Shown here: piece after piece, positions 7,973-15,287 of the stretch | Layout: every line of letters starts with the position of its first letter | Numbering within the stretch: position 1 is the stretch's first letter | From: CAMAUF01 sp046152925 | Lineage (GTDB): Bacteria > Chloroflexota > Dehalococcoidia > Tepidiformales > Tepidiformaceae | Direction: 5' to 3' | DNA: 36,569 nt | NCBI GenBank assembly: GCA_046152925.1 | Contig: JBJXFX010000140.1 | Span: forward strand, 1 to 36,569 | Program-made: the position numbers and the translations under genes | The notes under the pieces: generated by a model | What the model saw: only the letters and a program-made list of their open reading frames with translations | What the model was told of the DNA's origin: nothing | The model's database searches: none

Positions 7973-7988
7973 ATGGCCCGCTGGCCAT
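7973..7988 (-). terminator. Weak hairpin downstream of thiamine pyrophosphokinase
   Basis: ATGGCC and GGCCAT flank a 4-nt loop about 40 nt after the thiN stop. The stem is short and lacks a T-tract. Confidence 0.25.
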
Positions 7989-8027
7989 CCGGGGTGACGG
8001 CCGGCTCAGCACACGGTACGGCGCAGT

Positions 8028-8657
8028 TTACGAATGCTTTTCCACCCAGCGGCCCTCGAACAACAAGAGGTCGCCCGTGCCCACCCGGACAGCTGCTGGG
8101 CGAAGCGCCACTTCGTTGTGGACGCCCAGCGGCGAAAAGTCGAGCGTCGCGTCGCGCAGCGGCCAGCGTAGGCCGATCGTCGTCACCCCGGTGCAGCGCC
8201 CGATGGCGACGAGCGAGACGACCGTCCCCTCGGCCGCGACAATTCGGGCCTCGTGGTGGACCCGCCGGATCGCGAAGAGGTCGTCATGGATGCGGATCTC
8301 CGCTCGCGCGCCATAGCGCACAAGCACCGAAAGGTTCGCTAATGCATGGTCGGCCCGGCCGCCGCCCGCGGCGACGATGTCGATCGCCGTCGCCCCGCGG
8401 TCGAGCGCGAGGGTCACTGCCTTCTCCAGGTCCGTCGAGTCGGCGTCATCTATATGCGTGATCCGGCTATCGAGGGTCGCGCGCGTGCGCGGGCTGACGG
8501 AATCGAGGTCGCCGACCACAACGGTCGGGATGACCCCGGCGGCCAGCGCCTTATCGGCCCCGCCGTCCGCTGCGATCACGATCGACGCCTTGGCCGCGAG
8601 GTCGCGGAGCAGCGCCTCAGACGGAGGCTCCCCGTTGGCGACGATCAACGCGCGCAC
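8028..8657 (-). CDS. thiN: Thiamine pyrophosphokinase
   Basis: This cytoplasmic enzyme transfers pyrophosphate from ATP to thiamine, giving thiamine diphosphate directly. The 209-residue protein carries the family motifs in order: ADGGADKAL, VVVGDLDSV, DADSTDLEKAV (metal and thiamine binding) and GGRADHALANLSVL. The C-terminal half is the beta-sandwich thiamine-binding domain. The GTG at 8657 is the natural N-terminus (MRALIVANGEPP); reading further upstream enters unrelated sequence shared with the toxin gene. CATAGT lies exactly six bases before that GTG and is preceded by TGG, an extended -10. It lies 55 bp downstream of the toxin gene on the same strand but probably has its own promoter. 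Confidence 0.93.
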   Translation of the reverse strand: MRALIVANGEPPSEALLRDLAAKASIVIAADGGADKALAAGVIPTVVVGDLDSVSPRTRATLDSRITHIDDADSTDLEKAVTLALDRGATAIDIVAAGGGRADHALANLSVLVRYGARAEIRIHDDLFAIRRVHHEARIVAAEGTVVSLVAIGRCTGVTTIGLRWPLRDATLDFSPLGVHNEVALRPAAVRVGTGDLLLFEGRWVEKHS

Positions 8658-8663
8658 GCATGC

Positions 8664-8669
8664 ACTATG
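8664..8669 (-). promoter_or_regulatory. Extended -10 element of thiN, leaderless arrangement
   Basis: TGGCATAGT on the minus strand (TGn plus CATAGT) is followed by six bases and the GTG start at 8657. Confidence 0.45.
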
Positions 8670-8712
8670 CCAGGGCTGGCGCTGTCGCGCGCGGAGGAGC
8701 GAGGCCCTCAAG

Positions 8713-9075
8713 CTAGCTCCGGCCGGTGAGGTCCTCCATCCGATCAACCATGTCTGGTGTCGAGAACGACTGCTGCAACTGGCGAATCCGCCTAATCTCC
8801 TCGCCGACGCTGAGCCGCCAGCGCTGCTGAATGAGGACGATGCCCGCGTGGTGGAGGCCAGTGTCGATGCTCTCCTGATGAAGCCGCCGGAAATCGACCT
8901 CGTCCCGCGTAGCGAGCGCGCGCCCGGATGCTGCCGCGTGCGCCAGGTGCACCGAGTCAGGACTCGCTTCGAGCCCGGCCTCGGTCGAAGTCTGGACATC
9001 GACGCCCTCGGCACGGAGAGCCGTAAGAACCGCACGCACCCGCGAGTCGTCGTCAAAGTACAGAGGAAAGCTCAC
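8713..9075 (-). CDS. DUF5615 family PIN-like toxin
   Basis: The 120-residue protein resembles DUF5615 (Mut7-C/PIN-like) proteins, the putative RNase toxin partners of DUF433 antitoxins. Visible features are an N-terminal acidic strand (LYFDDDSRVRAVLTALRAEG), the GLEAS/DSVHLAHAAASGRALATRD core and a conserved acidic D in TRDEVDF. PIN-like nucleases use such acidic residues to bind metal; activity here is inference. The GTG at 9075 overlaps the antitoxin stop by four bases (GTGA on the minus strand), so translation is probably coupled. Together they form a type II toxin-antitoxin pair. Confidence 0.8.
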   Translation of the reverse strand: MSFPLYFDDDSRVRAVLTALRAEGVDVQTSTEAGLEASPDSVHLAHAAASGRALATRDEVDFRRLHQESIDTGLHHAGIVLIQQRWRLSVGEEIRRIRQLQQSFSTPDMVDRMEDLTGRS

Positions 9076-9368
9076 GCGACCGGCAAGCGGGTGCGGGCCG
9101 CGGCCGCGTTCCGCAAGAACGCCTCGTCCGCCGCGGTCACCGCCTCTTCTATTGCCTCGCGGTTCGAAAGAAAGTAACACAGCGCCGCATGAACCTGCGG
9201 CAGCGTCAGATACAGCTCATGCGCGATTTCAGCGGCCGACATGCCATCTTGGTGGCACCCAGCGACCGTCGCGACGGTCCGCTTGGTGCCGCGAATGTAG
9301 GGCCAACCGTCGTGCCAAGAGGGGTCAACTTCGATGTACGAACCAATGTCGAACGGAGCTGCGGCCAT
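9072..9368 (-). CDS. DUF433 family antitoxin
   Basis: The 98-residue protein matches DUF433 antitoxins (VapB45-like). It contains the characteristic core PYIRGTKRTVATVAG, DGMSAAEIAHELY and LTLPQVHAALCYFLSNRE, a helix-turn-helix-like part that would bind DNA and autoregulate the operon. The order antitoxin then toxin, with a four-base overlap, is typical. The ATG at 9368 was chosen because TACGAT preceded by TGC (extended -10) is seven bases upstream and the longer reading frame has no family similarity before it. Confidence 0.82.
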   Translation of the reverse strand: MAAAPFDIGSYIEVDPSWHDGWPYIRGTKRTVATVAGCHQDGMSAAEIAHELYLTLPQVHAALCYFLSNREAIEEAVTAADEAFLRNAAAARTRLPVA

Positions 9369-9375
9369 GGCGAAG

Positions 9376-9381
9376 ATCGTA
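9376..9381 (-). promoter_or_regulatory. Extended -10 element of the toxin-antitoxin operon
   Basis: TGCTACGAT on the minus strand, seven bases before the antitoxin ATG at 9368. Confidence 0.45.
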
Positions 9382-9524
9382 GCACGCCCCGCCCAGGCCA
9401 AGTCCCTCGGCCACGCCGGACACTCAGCGTCACTTCGTGCTTCGCGCTGCCCTCGCCCGGCTCTACGCTGCCGGTATGCCCCACCCAACGGCCGCCCGCA
9501 ACCCCACGACGCCTGCGGCCCGGA

Positions 9525-9589
9525 ATGAGCCAGATGAGCCAAGGCTCATGAAATCGCGATCCATGAGCCCACAGCTCACCGAGGCTCAT
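9525..9589. repeat. Array of ATGAGCC/GGCTCAT inverted heptamers
   Basis: The region 9369-9625 holds no gene. Within it the heptamer ATGAGCC occurs at 9525-9531, 9534-9540 and 9563-9569, and its reverse complement GGCTCAT at 9543-9549 and 9583-9589. ATGAGCCAAGGCTCAT (9534-9549) is an inverted repeat with a 2-nt spacer, and 9563-9589 forms a second with a 13-nt spacer. It lies 157-221 bp before the antitoxin start, between it and the methyltransferase stop. It could be an operator array or a structured RNA element. Confidence 0.6.
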
Positions 9590-9625
9590 CAACCCGCATC
9601 GGCAGCGTTGAGCCCAACACGAGCC

Positions 9626-10381
9626 TCACTCCGGTTTGTGGGCGAGAAACCGGAGGCGCGTGTAGTCCGCTGTCCAGCTCCCCGCCGCATCGCAGAGCGC
9701 CGGCCGCAGCTCTTCGACGACCTCGGCGATGAAGCCTGGCCGCTTCGCTTCGGGGACTGCCCCGAGAAACACTTGCGCGAACGTCCCGAGCCAGCCCGCG
9801 ATGTCCGTCGGCAAAGGCGTCAGGCGCGGAAAGTGCTTGATCTCCGCGATTCGGAACCCGGCACGCTCAAGCCGCGCGCCGTAGTCCTCCGGCGCCGGGA
9901 AGAACCACGGGTTGAGCGCCGCCGCGTCGATCCCTCGGCGGGCCAAACACGACGCCAATCCCTGATAGATCGTCTCCACGCAGTGCGCGCCGCCCATCTC
10001 AGCGCAGAATCGCCCGCCCGGCTTGAGCGCCCGGTATACGTTCGCTATCACCCGATCCGGGTCGCGTTTCATCCAGTGGAGCGCCGCGTTGCTGAAGACG
10101 GCGTCGAACTCGCTCGCGTACGCCAGCTCGTGGCCGTCGACGGTGTAAGCCTCCAGGCCGAGGGCACGCGCCGCTTCGATCTGGGGCGCGCTCGCGTCCA
10201 CCCCGACGACCTCGCAGCCAAGCTCCACCAGCTTCACCGTCAGCGCCCCGTCGCCGCAGCCGAGGTCGAGGACGCGTTCGCCCGGCCTCGGCGCGAGCAG
10301 TTCGACAACGGGCATCCCCAGGTCGGCGACGAAGCGGGCATGATGGGCGTAGTTGTTCGGGTCCCAAGACTGTTCAGCCAT
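9626..10381 (-). CDS. Class I SAM-dependent methyltransferase
   Basis: The 251-residue protein has a Rossmann-like SAM-binding fold. Motif I is VLDLGCGDGAL (about residues 37-47), motif II is VVGVDAS, and the ALHWMKRDPDRVI segment resembles trans-aconitate methyltransferase-like proteins. The N-terminal SWDPNNYAHHARFV is also typical of that group, which methylates small carboxylates or unknown small molecules. The ATG at 10381 is six bases after TACCGT, itself preceded by TGG, an extended -10. It is divergent from the DinB-like gene, 118 bp apart. The substrate is not predictable. Confidence 0.88.
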   Translation of the reverse strand: MAEQSWDPNNYAHHARFVADLGMPVVELLAPRPGERVLDLGCGDGALTVKLVELGCEVVGVDASAPQIEAARALGLEAYTVDGHELAYASEFDAVFSNAALHWMKRDPDRVIANVYRALKPGGRFCAEMGGAHCVETIYQGLASCLARRGIDAAALNPWFFPAPEDYGARLERAGFRIAEIKHFPRLTPLPTDIAGWLGTFAQVFLGAVPEAKRPGFIAEVVEELRPALCDAAGSWTADYTRLRFLAHKPE

Positions 10382-10387
10382 CGTGTG

Positions 10388-10393
10388 ACGGTA
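10388..10393 (-). promoter_or_regulatory. Extended -10 element of the methyltransferase gene, leaderless arrangement
   Basis: TGGTACCGT on the minus strand followed by six bases and the ATG at 10381. Confidence 0.5.
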
Positions 10394-10499
10394 CCAGACA
10401 CCGGCGGACGCATCACCCGCCTCGCGACGGAGGCCGAGCGCTTGCGACGCCGCACCGGCGCCCGCATAGTCCACGTATTCCCGCTCAAGGACACCCTCA

Positions 10500-11051
10500 A
10501 TGCCTAACCTGCCCGGTTTCGGCAACCCGCCCACAATGCCCGCCCAGTACGCCGTCCTCATCGACCGCCTGCTGCTCTACTGCGAATGGGGCGCCGCGGA
10601 CCTCACGCGGGACCAATTCAACGACACCCACGGCGCGCGCACGAACTCGATCGGCTGGGACATCTGGCACACCGCCCGGACGATCGACAACATCCTCCAC
10701 TTCGTCTTCGAACGTGAGCAGCCAGTCTGGCTGAAGGAAGGCTTCCACGAAGCCTGGGGCCTCCCGAAAGTCGACCAAGGCACGGGCCAAGACCCGGACG
10801 ACGCCTACCGCCTCGACTTCCCCGAGCCGGCGGAGTTCACCAAGTACACCCTCGCGGTCAAGGCCGCCGTCGTCCCGCGCGTCGCGGCCATGTCGATGGA
10901 GTACCTCGCGTCGCCCCAATTCATCCGCCCCTGGGGCGACGTCCCCCGGATGGAAGCGATGGGCCACGGCCTCATCGGCCACGGCAACGGCCACCTCGGC
11001 CGCGTCTCGCTGGCGCGCAACCTCTGGGGCCTCAAGGGCCTCCCGTTCTAA
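10500..11051 (+). CDS. DinB superfamily protein
   Basis: The 183-residue protein is a four-helix-bundle metalloprotein of the DinB/YfiT superfamily. The putative metal-binding histidines are in IWHTARTIDN and in GHGNGHLGRVSLAR. Related proteins act as thiol-dependent S-transferases or hydrolases with bacillithiol or mycothiol; no activity can be assigned here. AAGGA lies upstream of the ATG at 10500. A probable remnant of a second DinB-like gene lies immediately downstream in the same direction. Confidence 0.8.
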   Translation: MPNLPGFGNPPTMPAQYAVLIDRLLLYCEWGAADLTRDQFNDTHGARTNSIGWDIWHTARTIDNILHFVFEREQPVWLKEGFHEAWGLPKVDQGTGQDPDDAYRLDFPEPAEFTKYTLAVKAAVVPRVAAMSMEYLASPQFIRPWGDVPRMEAMGHGLIGHGNGHLGRVSLARNLWGLKGLPF

Positions 11052-11053
11052 CG

Positions 11054-11377
11054 GCGCGTACTGTAGTACGACCCATCACGACCCACACCACGACGTCCCG
11101 AGCCGAAACCGTCGCCAAGGACCCGCGCGGCGTCTTGGCCGAAGGGACGGAGGACTTCGAGACCACCCGGAGGCTCCTGCTTCGCTAGTCGGTGGCCCTC
11201 GCTGGCCTCCCGGCGTCGCTCCCAGAGCCGCCAAACCTCGCCGCGACGGTGCCGCATGCGGTGTTCGGAGAGCTCCCGAGCCGCGCCTGGTTCTTCTTCA
11301 CGGTCCACGACGGCGACCACATCCCGCAGCTACGGGCGCTCCGCGAACTCACGAAGACGCAACACTCCGGGGCGTGA
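11054..11377 (+). pseudogene. Probable remnant of a DinB_2-like gene
   Basis: In one frame the region reads about 44 codons to an in-frame TAG at 11186-11188, then continues with SLPEPPNLAATVPHAVFGEL and AWFFFTVHDGDHIPQLRAL. The latter pattern (SLPE, PHPVFGEL, HDGDHIPQL) is characteristic of the C-terminal half of DinB_2 proteins, including the final metal-binding histidine region. The preceding codons (TEDFETTRRLLLR) fit the helix before it. The N-terminal half with the first histidine is missing. A 61-residue ORF from the GTG at 11192 remains open but lacks the bundle. Confidence 0.45.
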
Positions 11378-11406
11378 CGGCCACCGCGGACAGACTCGGT
11401 CGCGAG

Positions 11407-13284
11407 TTAGCCGCAGGTAACCGTGATCGACCCGCTCGCCACCGGAGCGCCCGCGACCGTCGCCGTGAATACGTAGGTGCCCGGAGGCGGCGTGGCGAAC
11501 GTCGAGAAGCCGACCGTACCGGCGCCCGTCACCGTTTGGGCCTGGACGCCAATCCCAGAGGGGCCGCCGTTGTAGGTCCAGCTGCCCGAAACCGTCTGGC
11601 CGGACGCGTTGCTAAAGCTGACGTTGGCCGTCACCACGCTCGGGCAGTTCGACCCGCCGCTAAAGCCGGCGAAGCTGAAGTTCGCCTGCGCGGGCCGCGT
11701 GGGCGTCGCTGTCGGCGGCGGCTGCGTCGCCTGAGTAGGCACGGGCGTTGGCGGGACCTGTGTCGGGGTGGCGGTCGGAGGTGCCGTGGTCGGCGTTGGG
11801 CTCGGCGCGGCCGTCGTCGCCGCTGGCGAGGGAGAGGCAGTCGTCGCGCTGGCGGCGGCGGTGGTCGTCGCTGAAGCGGTCCCGCTCGGGCTCGCCGATG
11901 CGGTCCCGGTCGCGCTTCCACCTTGTCCGGTTGGCGTCGCGGATGCCACGGGAACCGCGGGAGTGTCATCGTCTCCGCCACCGCCCGCAAGGGCCAAGAT
12001 GGCGCCAACGGCCACACCAATCGCGACCACGCCTCCCAGGGCGAAGAGCAAGATCTTCCCCATCCCTCCGCCACCGCCCTCTTTCGGTGCGGCCAGGGGC
12101 GGAACTGCGGCCGGCGGGGCCGGTGGGGCAACGACAGGCTGGGGCGCGCGGGCCACCGGGGCTGTCGCGGCTGGAGCCGACACGACTGTGCCCGCGGTGG
12201 GGGGTGCATCGAGCGCGCCGCTCGATGCGAGCGCGCCGGCTGAGGCGATGGTGGCCGCCGGTGGTGCTGGCGGACGCGGCATCGGCGGCAGTGAGCCACC
12301 GCCAACGCTGCCCGCAGCGAACACGACGGTCGCATCCGGTGCTGGTTGCGATCCTCCCGAACCGGGCAAGACCAGCGTCCCGGTGGCGTCGTCGTCGGGC
12401 TCAGGCGTCGTCGAGACTGGGCCCGGCATCGCCGGCGGGATCGTCGCCATCGCCTGGAGGAGGCGGGTCCGGACGCGTTCGAGGGCGCCGGCGAGTTCAG
12501 CCGCCGACTGATAGCGGTCGTCGGGGTCCTTCTGCATACAGCGCCGGATTAGGTCGACGACTGGCTCCGGTTGGAGCGCGAGCAAGGCGGCGGGGAACGG
12601 CGCGTGGAGGTGCTGCGCGAGGATCTCGCGGTTCGTGCGGCCGGTGTAGGGCGGCCGGCCAGCGAGCATGTGGAACAGCGTCGCACCAAGCGAATAGACG
12701 TCGGTGCGGTGGTCCGACTCGCCCTTCTGCTGCTCCGGCGCGGCGTACTGGACCGTGCCCGCGAAACCGCCCGACGTGTCTTTGGTGATCGTCTGCCCGG
12801 CGATCCCGAAGTCCACGAGCTTCGCAGCCCCGTCCGGGTTCACGATGATGTTCGAGGGCTTCAAGTCACGGTGCACGATGCGCTGGGTGGCGGCGGCCTC
12901 AAGCGCGCGCGCCGTGTCGGTGGCGATTTCCAGGGCCTCATCGAGCGGGATTGGGCCTTTGGCGAGGAGCTTGTCGACCGGGTCACCTTCGACATACTCC
13001 ATGACAATGAAGTAGAACCCGCGGTCGCGCCCGAACGCATGCGTCTGGACCGTGTAGGGGGACTTCAGGAGTGTCGCGAGGTGGGCCTCGCGCTCGAAGC
13101 GTGATCGGAAGCTGGGGTCGGCCTGAAACTGCGGGGCGAGCAGCTTAATGGCCACGCGGCTGCCATCGCGGCGGTCCGAGCCACGCCAAACCATGCCCAT
13201 CGCGCCGCCGCCGATCGGCTCGTCCAACACCCAATGGTTGAGGACGGAGCCAGGGGCGAGTTCCTCGAAGCTACTATCGGCCAT
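11407..13284 (-). CDS. Transmembrane Ser/Thr protein kinase (PknB type)
   Basis: The 625-residue protein has an N-terminal Hanks-type kinase domain (about 15-280). It shows the glycine loop IGGGAMGMVWRG (24-35), ATP lysine K47, HRDLKPSN with catalytic D140, DFG at 158-160 and GTVQYAAPEQ (176-185) with phosphorylatable threonines in the activation loop. A proline/alanine-rich linker leads to one membrane segment (about 408-432, ILLFALGGVVAIGVAVGAIL), a long S/T/P-rich stalk and a C-terminal extracellular Ig/PKD-like domain of about 95 residues with two cysteines. There are no PASTA repeats. The ATG at 13284 is preferred; a GTG at 13335 is in frame. It is next to an FHA-cyclase and a PP2C, its likely reader and eraser. 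Confidence 0.95.
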   Translation of the reverse strand: MADSSFEELAPGSVLNHWVLDEPIGGGAMGMVWRGSDRRDGSRVAIKLLAPQFQADPSFRSRFEREAHLATLLKSPYTVQTHAFGRDRGFYFIVMEYVEGDPVDKLLAKGPIPLDEALEIATDTARALEAAATQRIVHRDLKPSNIIVNPDGAAKLVDFGIAGQTITKDTSGGFAGTVQYAAPEQQKGESDHRTDVYSLGATLFHMLAGRPPYTGRTNREILAQHLHAPFPAALLALQPEPVVDLIRRCMQKDPDDRYQSAAELAGALERVRTRLLQAMATIPPAMPGPVSTTPEPDDDATGTLVLPGSGGSQPAPDATVVFAAGSVGGGSLPPMPRPPAPPAATIASAGALASSGALDAPPTAGTVVSAPAATAPVARAPQPVVAPPAPPAAVPPLAAPKEGGGGGMGKILLFALGGVVAIGVAVGAILALAGGGGDDDTPAVPVASATPTGQGGSATGTASASPSGTASATTTAAASATTASPSPAATTAAPSPTPTTAPPTATPTQVPPTPVPTQATQPPPTATPTRPAQANFSFAGFSGGSNCPSVVTANVSFSNASGQTVSGSWTYNGGPSGIGVQAQTVTGAGTVGFSTFATPPPGTYVFTATVAGAPVASGSITVTCG

Positions 13285-13335
13285 CCGCACTCTCACTGCC
13301 GAGCGAAGACCGCTCACGAAGCCATATTCGGCCAC

Positions 13336-13341
13336 ACGCTA
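13336..13341 (-). promoter_or_regulatory. Candidate -10 element of the kinase gene
   Basis: TAGCGT preceded by TGG on the minus strand. A start about seven bases on gives a leader of roughly 45 nt to the ATG at 13284. Confidence 0.3.
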
Positions 13342-13401
13342 CCAATGTTGAGGGCTGCGCGCATCTTCCGCCCGAATGCAACCCCAATGTGAAGCCTTCC
13401 A

Positions 13402-13431
13402 TTGTGACGACGCTCCCGCGTCCCGTATCCT
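13402..13431 (+). promoter_or_regulatory. Candidate promoter of the FHA-cyclase gene
   Basis: TTGTGA (13402-13407) and TATCCT (13426-13431) are 18 bp apart, ending 35 bp before the ATG at 13467. The divergent kinase promoter lies about 60 bp away. Confidence 0.35.
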
Positions 13432-13466
13432 GGCGGGGACGCAAGAAGGGGCGTGGCAGCGCAGCC

Positions 13467-14429
13467 ATGGAATGCACGATCGTGATCCGCGCACCGGGGG
13501 AGCCGCCGGTGGAGTATTCCTTTGCCGGCGCGCCCGTCGTCGTCGGCCGCGATGCCGCGTGCGACATCCAAGTGCCGAGCCAGTACGTCTCCCGGCGCCA
13601 CATCCGGATCTCGCCCGGCGAGACCGAGGACGAGCTGACGATCACCGACCTCGGCGGCCGCAACCCGGTCCTCGTCAATGGCCAACAGATCACGGGCAGC
13701 GCCAGACTCCTGACCGGCGACACCATCACCATCGCCGACACGTTCATCGACATCGTCGGCGACGAGGTCTCGACGGGAACGATCGTCTTTATGCCCAAGG
13801 CGGCTGCGCCGGCTCCCGCCAACCGGTCGGCCACGGCTCCCCGCCCCGGGACGTCCCCAGGGGGAATTCACAGCGTGTGGCAGGGCCAGAACCTCGGGCC
13901 CGGCGGCACGCTGACGATTATGTTCACGGACCTGGAGCAGTCCACCGCCATGGTCTCGGAGCAGGGCGAACGTGAGGCGTACAAGGTCATCAACGCCCAC
14001 AACATTATCCTCCGGGAGCGCTTTCGAGAGTTCCGTGGGTACGAAGCAAAGCGGATGGGCGACGGCTTCCTCGTCCTCTTCGCCAGCGCCCGCGACGCGC
14101 TGAACTGCGCCGTCGCCATTCAGCGCCGCCTGAGCGAAGCCGCCGATGGGCCGTACGGTCAGATCCGCGTCCGCATCGGGCTGCATGTCGGCGAGGTGCT
14201 CTGGGATGAGAACGACATCTTCGGATCAGCGGTCAACTTCGCTGCCCGCGTCTCGGCCGAGGCCAAGGGCGGCGAGATCTTGATCTCGGCGCTCATGCGC
14301 GAAGTGGTGACAGCCTCCGGCGAATTCGATTTTGGCGAGGCCCGCTCATCGAACCTGAAAGGGTTCAAGGGGACGCACACGCTGACGGTTCTGAGTTGGG
14401 ACCAAGTGGACGAAACCGGGTCGACTTAG
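13467..14429 (+). CDS. FHA domain-class III adenylate/guanylate cyclase fusion
   Basis: The 320-residue protein joins an N-terminal FHA phosphothreonine-binding domain (about 1-100) to a C-terminal class III nucleotide cyclase (about 145-310). FHA hallmarks are G27-R28, S42-R-R-H45 and LVNG. The cyclase has both metal-binding aspartates, D155 in FTDLEQS and D199 in GDGFLVLF, and the transition-state residues N257 and R261 in VNFAARV, so it should be active. It is soluble. The ATG at 13467 starts the FHA domain directly; an upstream ATG at 13389 adds a basic tail. The inferred role is that phosphothreonine made by the neighbouring kinase docks the cyclase and couples Ser/Thr phosphorylation to cAMP or cGMP. 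Confidence 0.93.
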   Translation: MECTIVIRAPGEPPVEYSFAGAPVVVGRDAACDIQVPSQYVSRRHIRISPGETEDELTITDLGGRNPVLVNGQQITGSARLLTGDTITIADTFIDIVGDEVSTGTIVFMPKAAAPAPANRSATAPRPGTSPGGIHSVWQGQNLGPGGTLTIMFTDLEQSTAMVSEQGEREAYKVINAHNIILRERFREFRGYEAKRMGDGFLVLFASARDALNCAVAIQRRLSEAADGPYGQIRVRIGLHVGEVLWDENDIFGSAVNFAARVSAEAKGGEILISALMREVVTASGEFDFGEARSSNLKGFKGTHTLTVLSWDQVDETGST

Positions 14430-15226
14430 CCCGCCGACCCGTCTCCCATCCGGAAAACAATGACTGAGATGTTATCGGGGCCGCCGGCCGCGTTGGCGCG
14501 GTCCACGAGTTCCTGCGCGGCCCGGTCCAAATCGTCGGCCGTTGCCGCGATCGAGAACGCGTCCGGAGGCATGGTGCGATACAAGCCGTCCGAGCAGAGC
14601 AGCAAGGCCTCGCCGCCGCCGACACACGCTTCAACGATCCTTTCGACCGTGAGCCCGTCTTCGACGCCAATGCCCTTGGTGATGACGTTCTGGTAGGGGC
14701 TGACCGCAGCCTCCTCGGCCGTGATCTGGCCCGCGCGGAGCTGCTCCGCGACCCAGCTATCGTCCTCTGTGAGGACACGGGAAGTAACACCATCGCAGAG
14801 GTAGGCGCGCGAATCACCAACGCTCGCGATCCACGCCTTCTTCCCCTTCACCAGGGCGATGACGACGGTGGTCGCCATCCCGGCGAGCTGTTGCTGGTCG
14901 GCGGCCAAATCGCGTACGCGCCGATTCGCGACCGTGACGGCGCGCCGGAGCGAACCAGCCGGGTCCGGGACACCGAGGTAGACCAGGTCGCTCACGATCG
15001 ACTGGACGGCTTCTTGGCTCGCGGTCTCCCCACCGCGCTGCCCCCCGACGCCATCGGCGACGACGAGCACGGTCCAGCCATAGCCGAGATCCCGGACGGC
15101 GACGGCGTCCTGATTCGTCGGCTTGCGCCGGCCTTTTTCTGTGAGCGCGACAAATTGAGCCGCCACGAGCAGCGAACACTCCCCCCTCGCGTCATGGTAA
15201 TCGACCGGATCGCTCGTACAATGCAT
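14426..15226 (-). CDS. PP2C-type Ser/Thr protein phosphatase
   Basis: The 266-residue protein is a metal-dependent phosphatase of the PstP/PrpC type. Motifs in order are NQDAVAV (D40), VVADGVGGQRGGE (D58-G59), MATTVVIAL, ASVGDSRAYL, CSDGLYRTM and GGPDNISVIVF, so the two-metal centre is complete. It lacks a membrane segment, so it acts in the cytoplasm. The stop overlaps the stop of the convergent FHA-cyclase by four bases. The ATG at 15226 is five bases after TGTAAT on its strand, a possible leaderless start; later internal starts are possible because the family core begins near residue 24. It would reverse phosphorylation by the kinase at 11407-13284. Confidence 0.95.
   Translation of the reverse strand: MHCTSDPVDYHDARGECSLLVAAQFVALTEKGRRKPTNQDAVAVRDLGYGWTVLVVADGVGGQRGGETASQEAVQSIVSDLVYLGVPDPAGSLRRAVTVANRRVRDLAADQQQLAGMATTVVIALVKGKKAWIASVGDSRAYLCDGVTSRVLTEDDSWVAEQLRAGQITAEEAAVSPYQNVITKGIGVEDGLTVERIVEACVGGGEALLLCSDGLYRTMPPDAFSIAATADDLDRAAQELVDRANAAGGPDNISVIVFRMGDGSAG
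15217..15222 (+). promoter_or_regulatory. Candidate -10 element of the alpha/beta hydrolase gene
   Basis: TACAAT matches five of six consensus bases. It lies 65 bp before the ATG at 15288, and no clear -35 box is visible. Confidence 0.35.
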
Positions 15227-15287
15227 CGCACATTACAGTTGCGGCCCGGACGTTCGGGACCACATGGGCACCGGGAAGGATGCGCGC

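Noticed and set aside
9437..10507. Plus-strand open frame with TACGCT six bases before an internal ATG at 9476
   Set aside because: It runs antisense through the methyltransferase, encodes an arginine- and proline-rich low-complexity protein, and the -10 match is probably chance.
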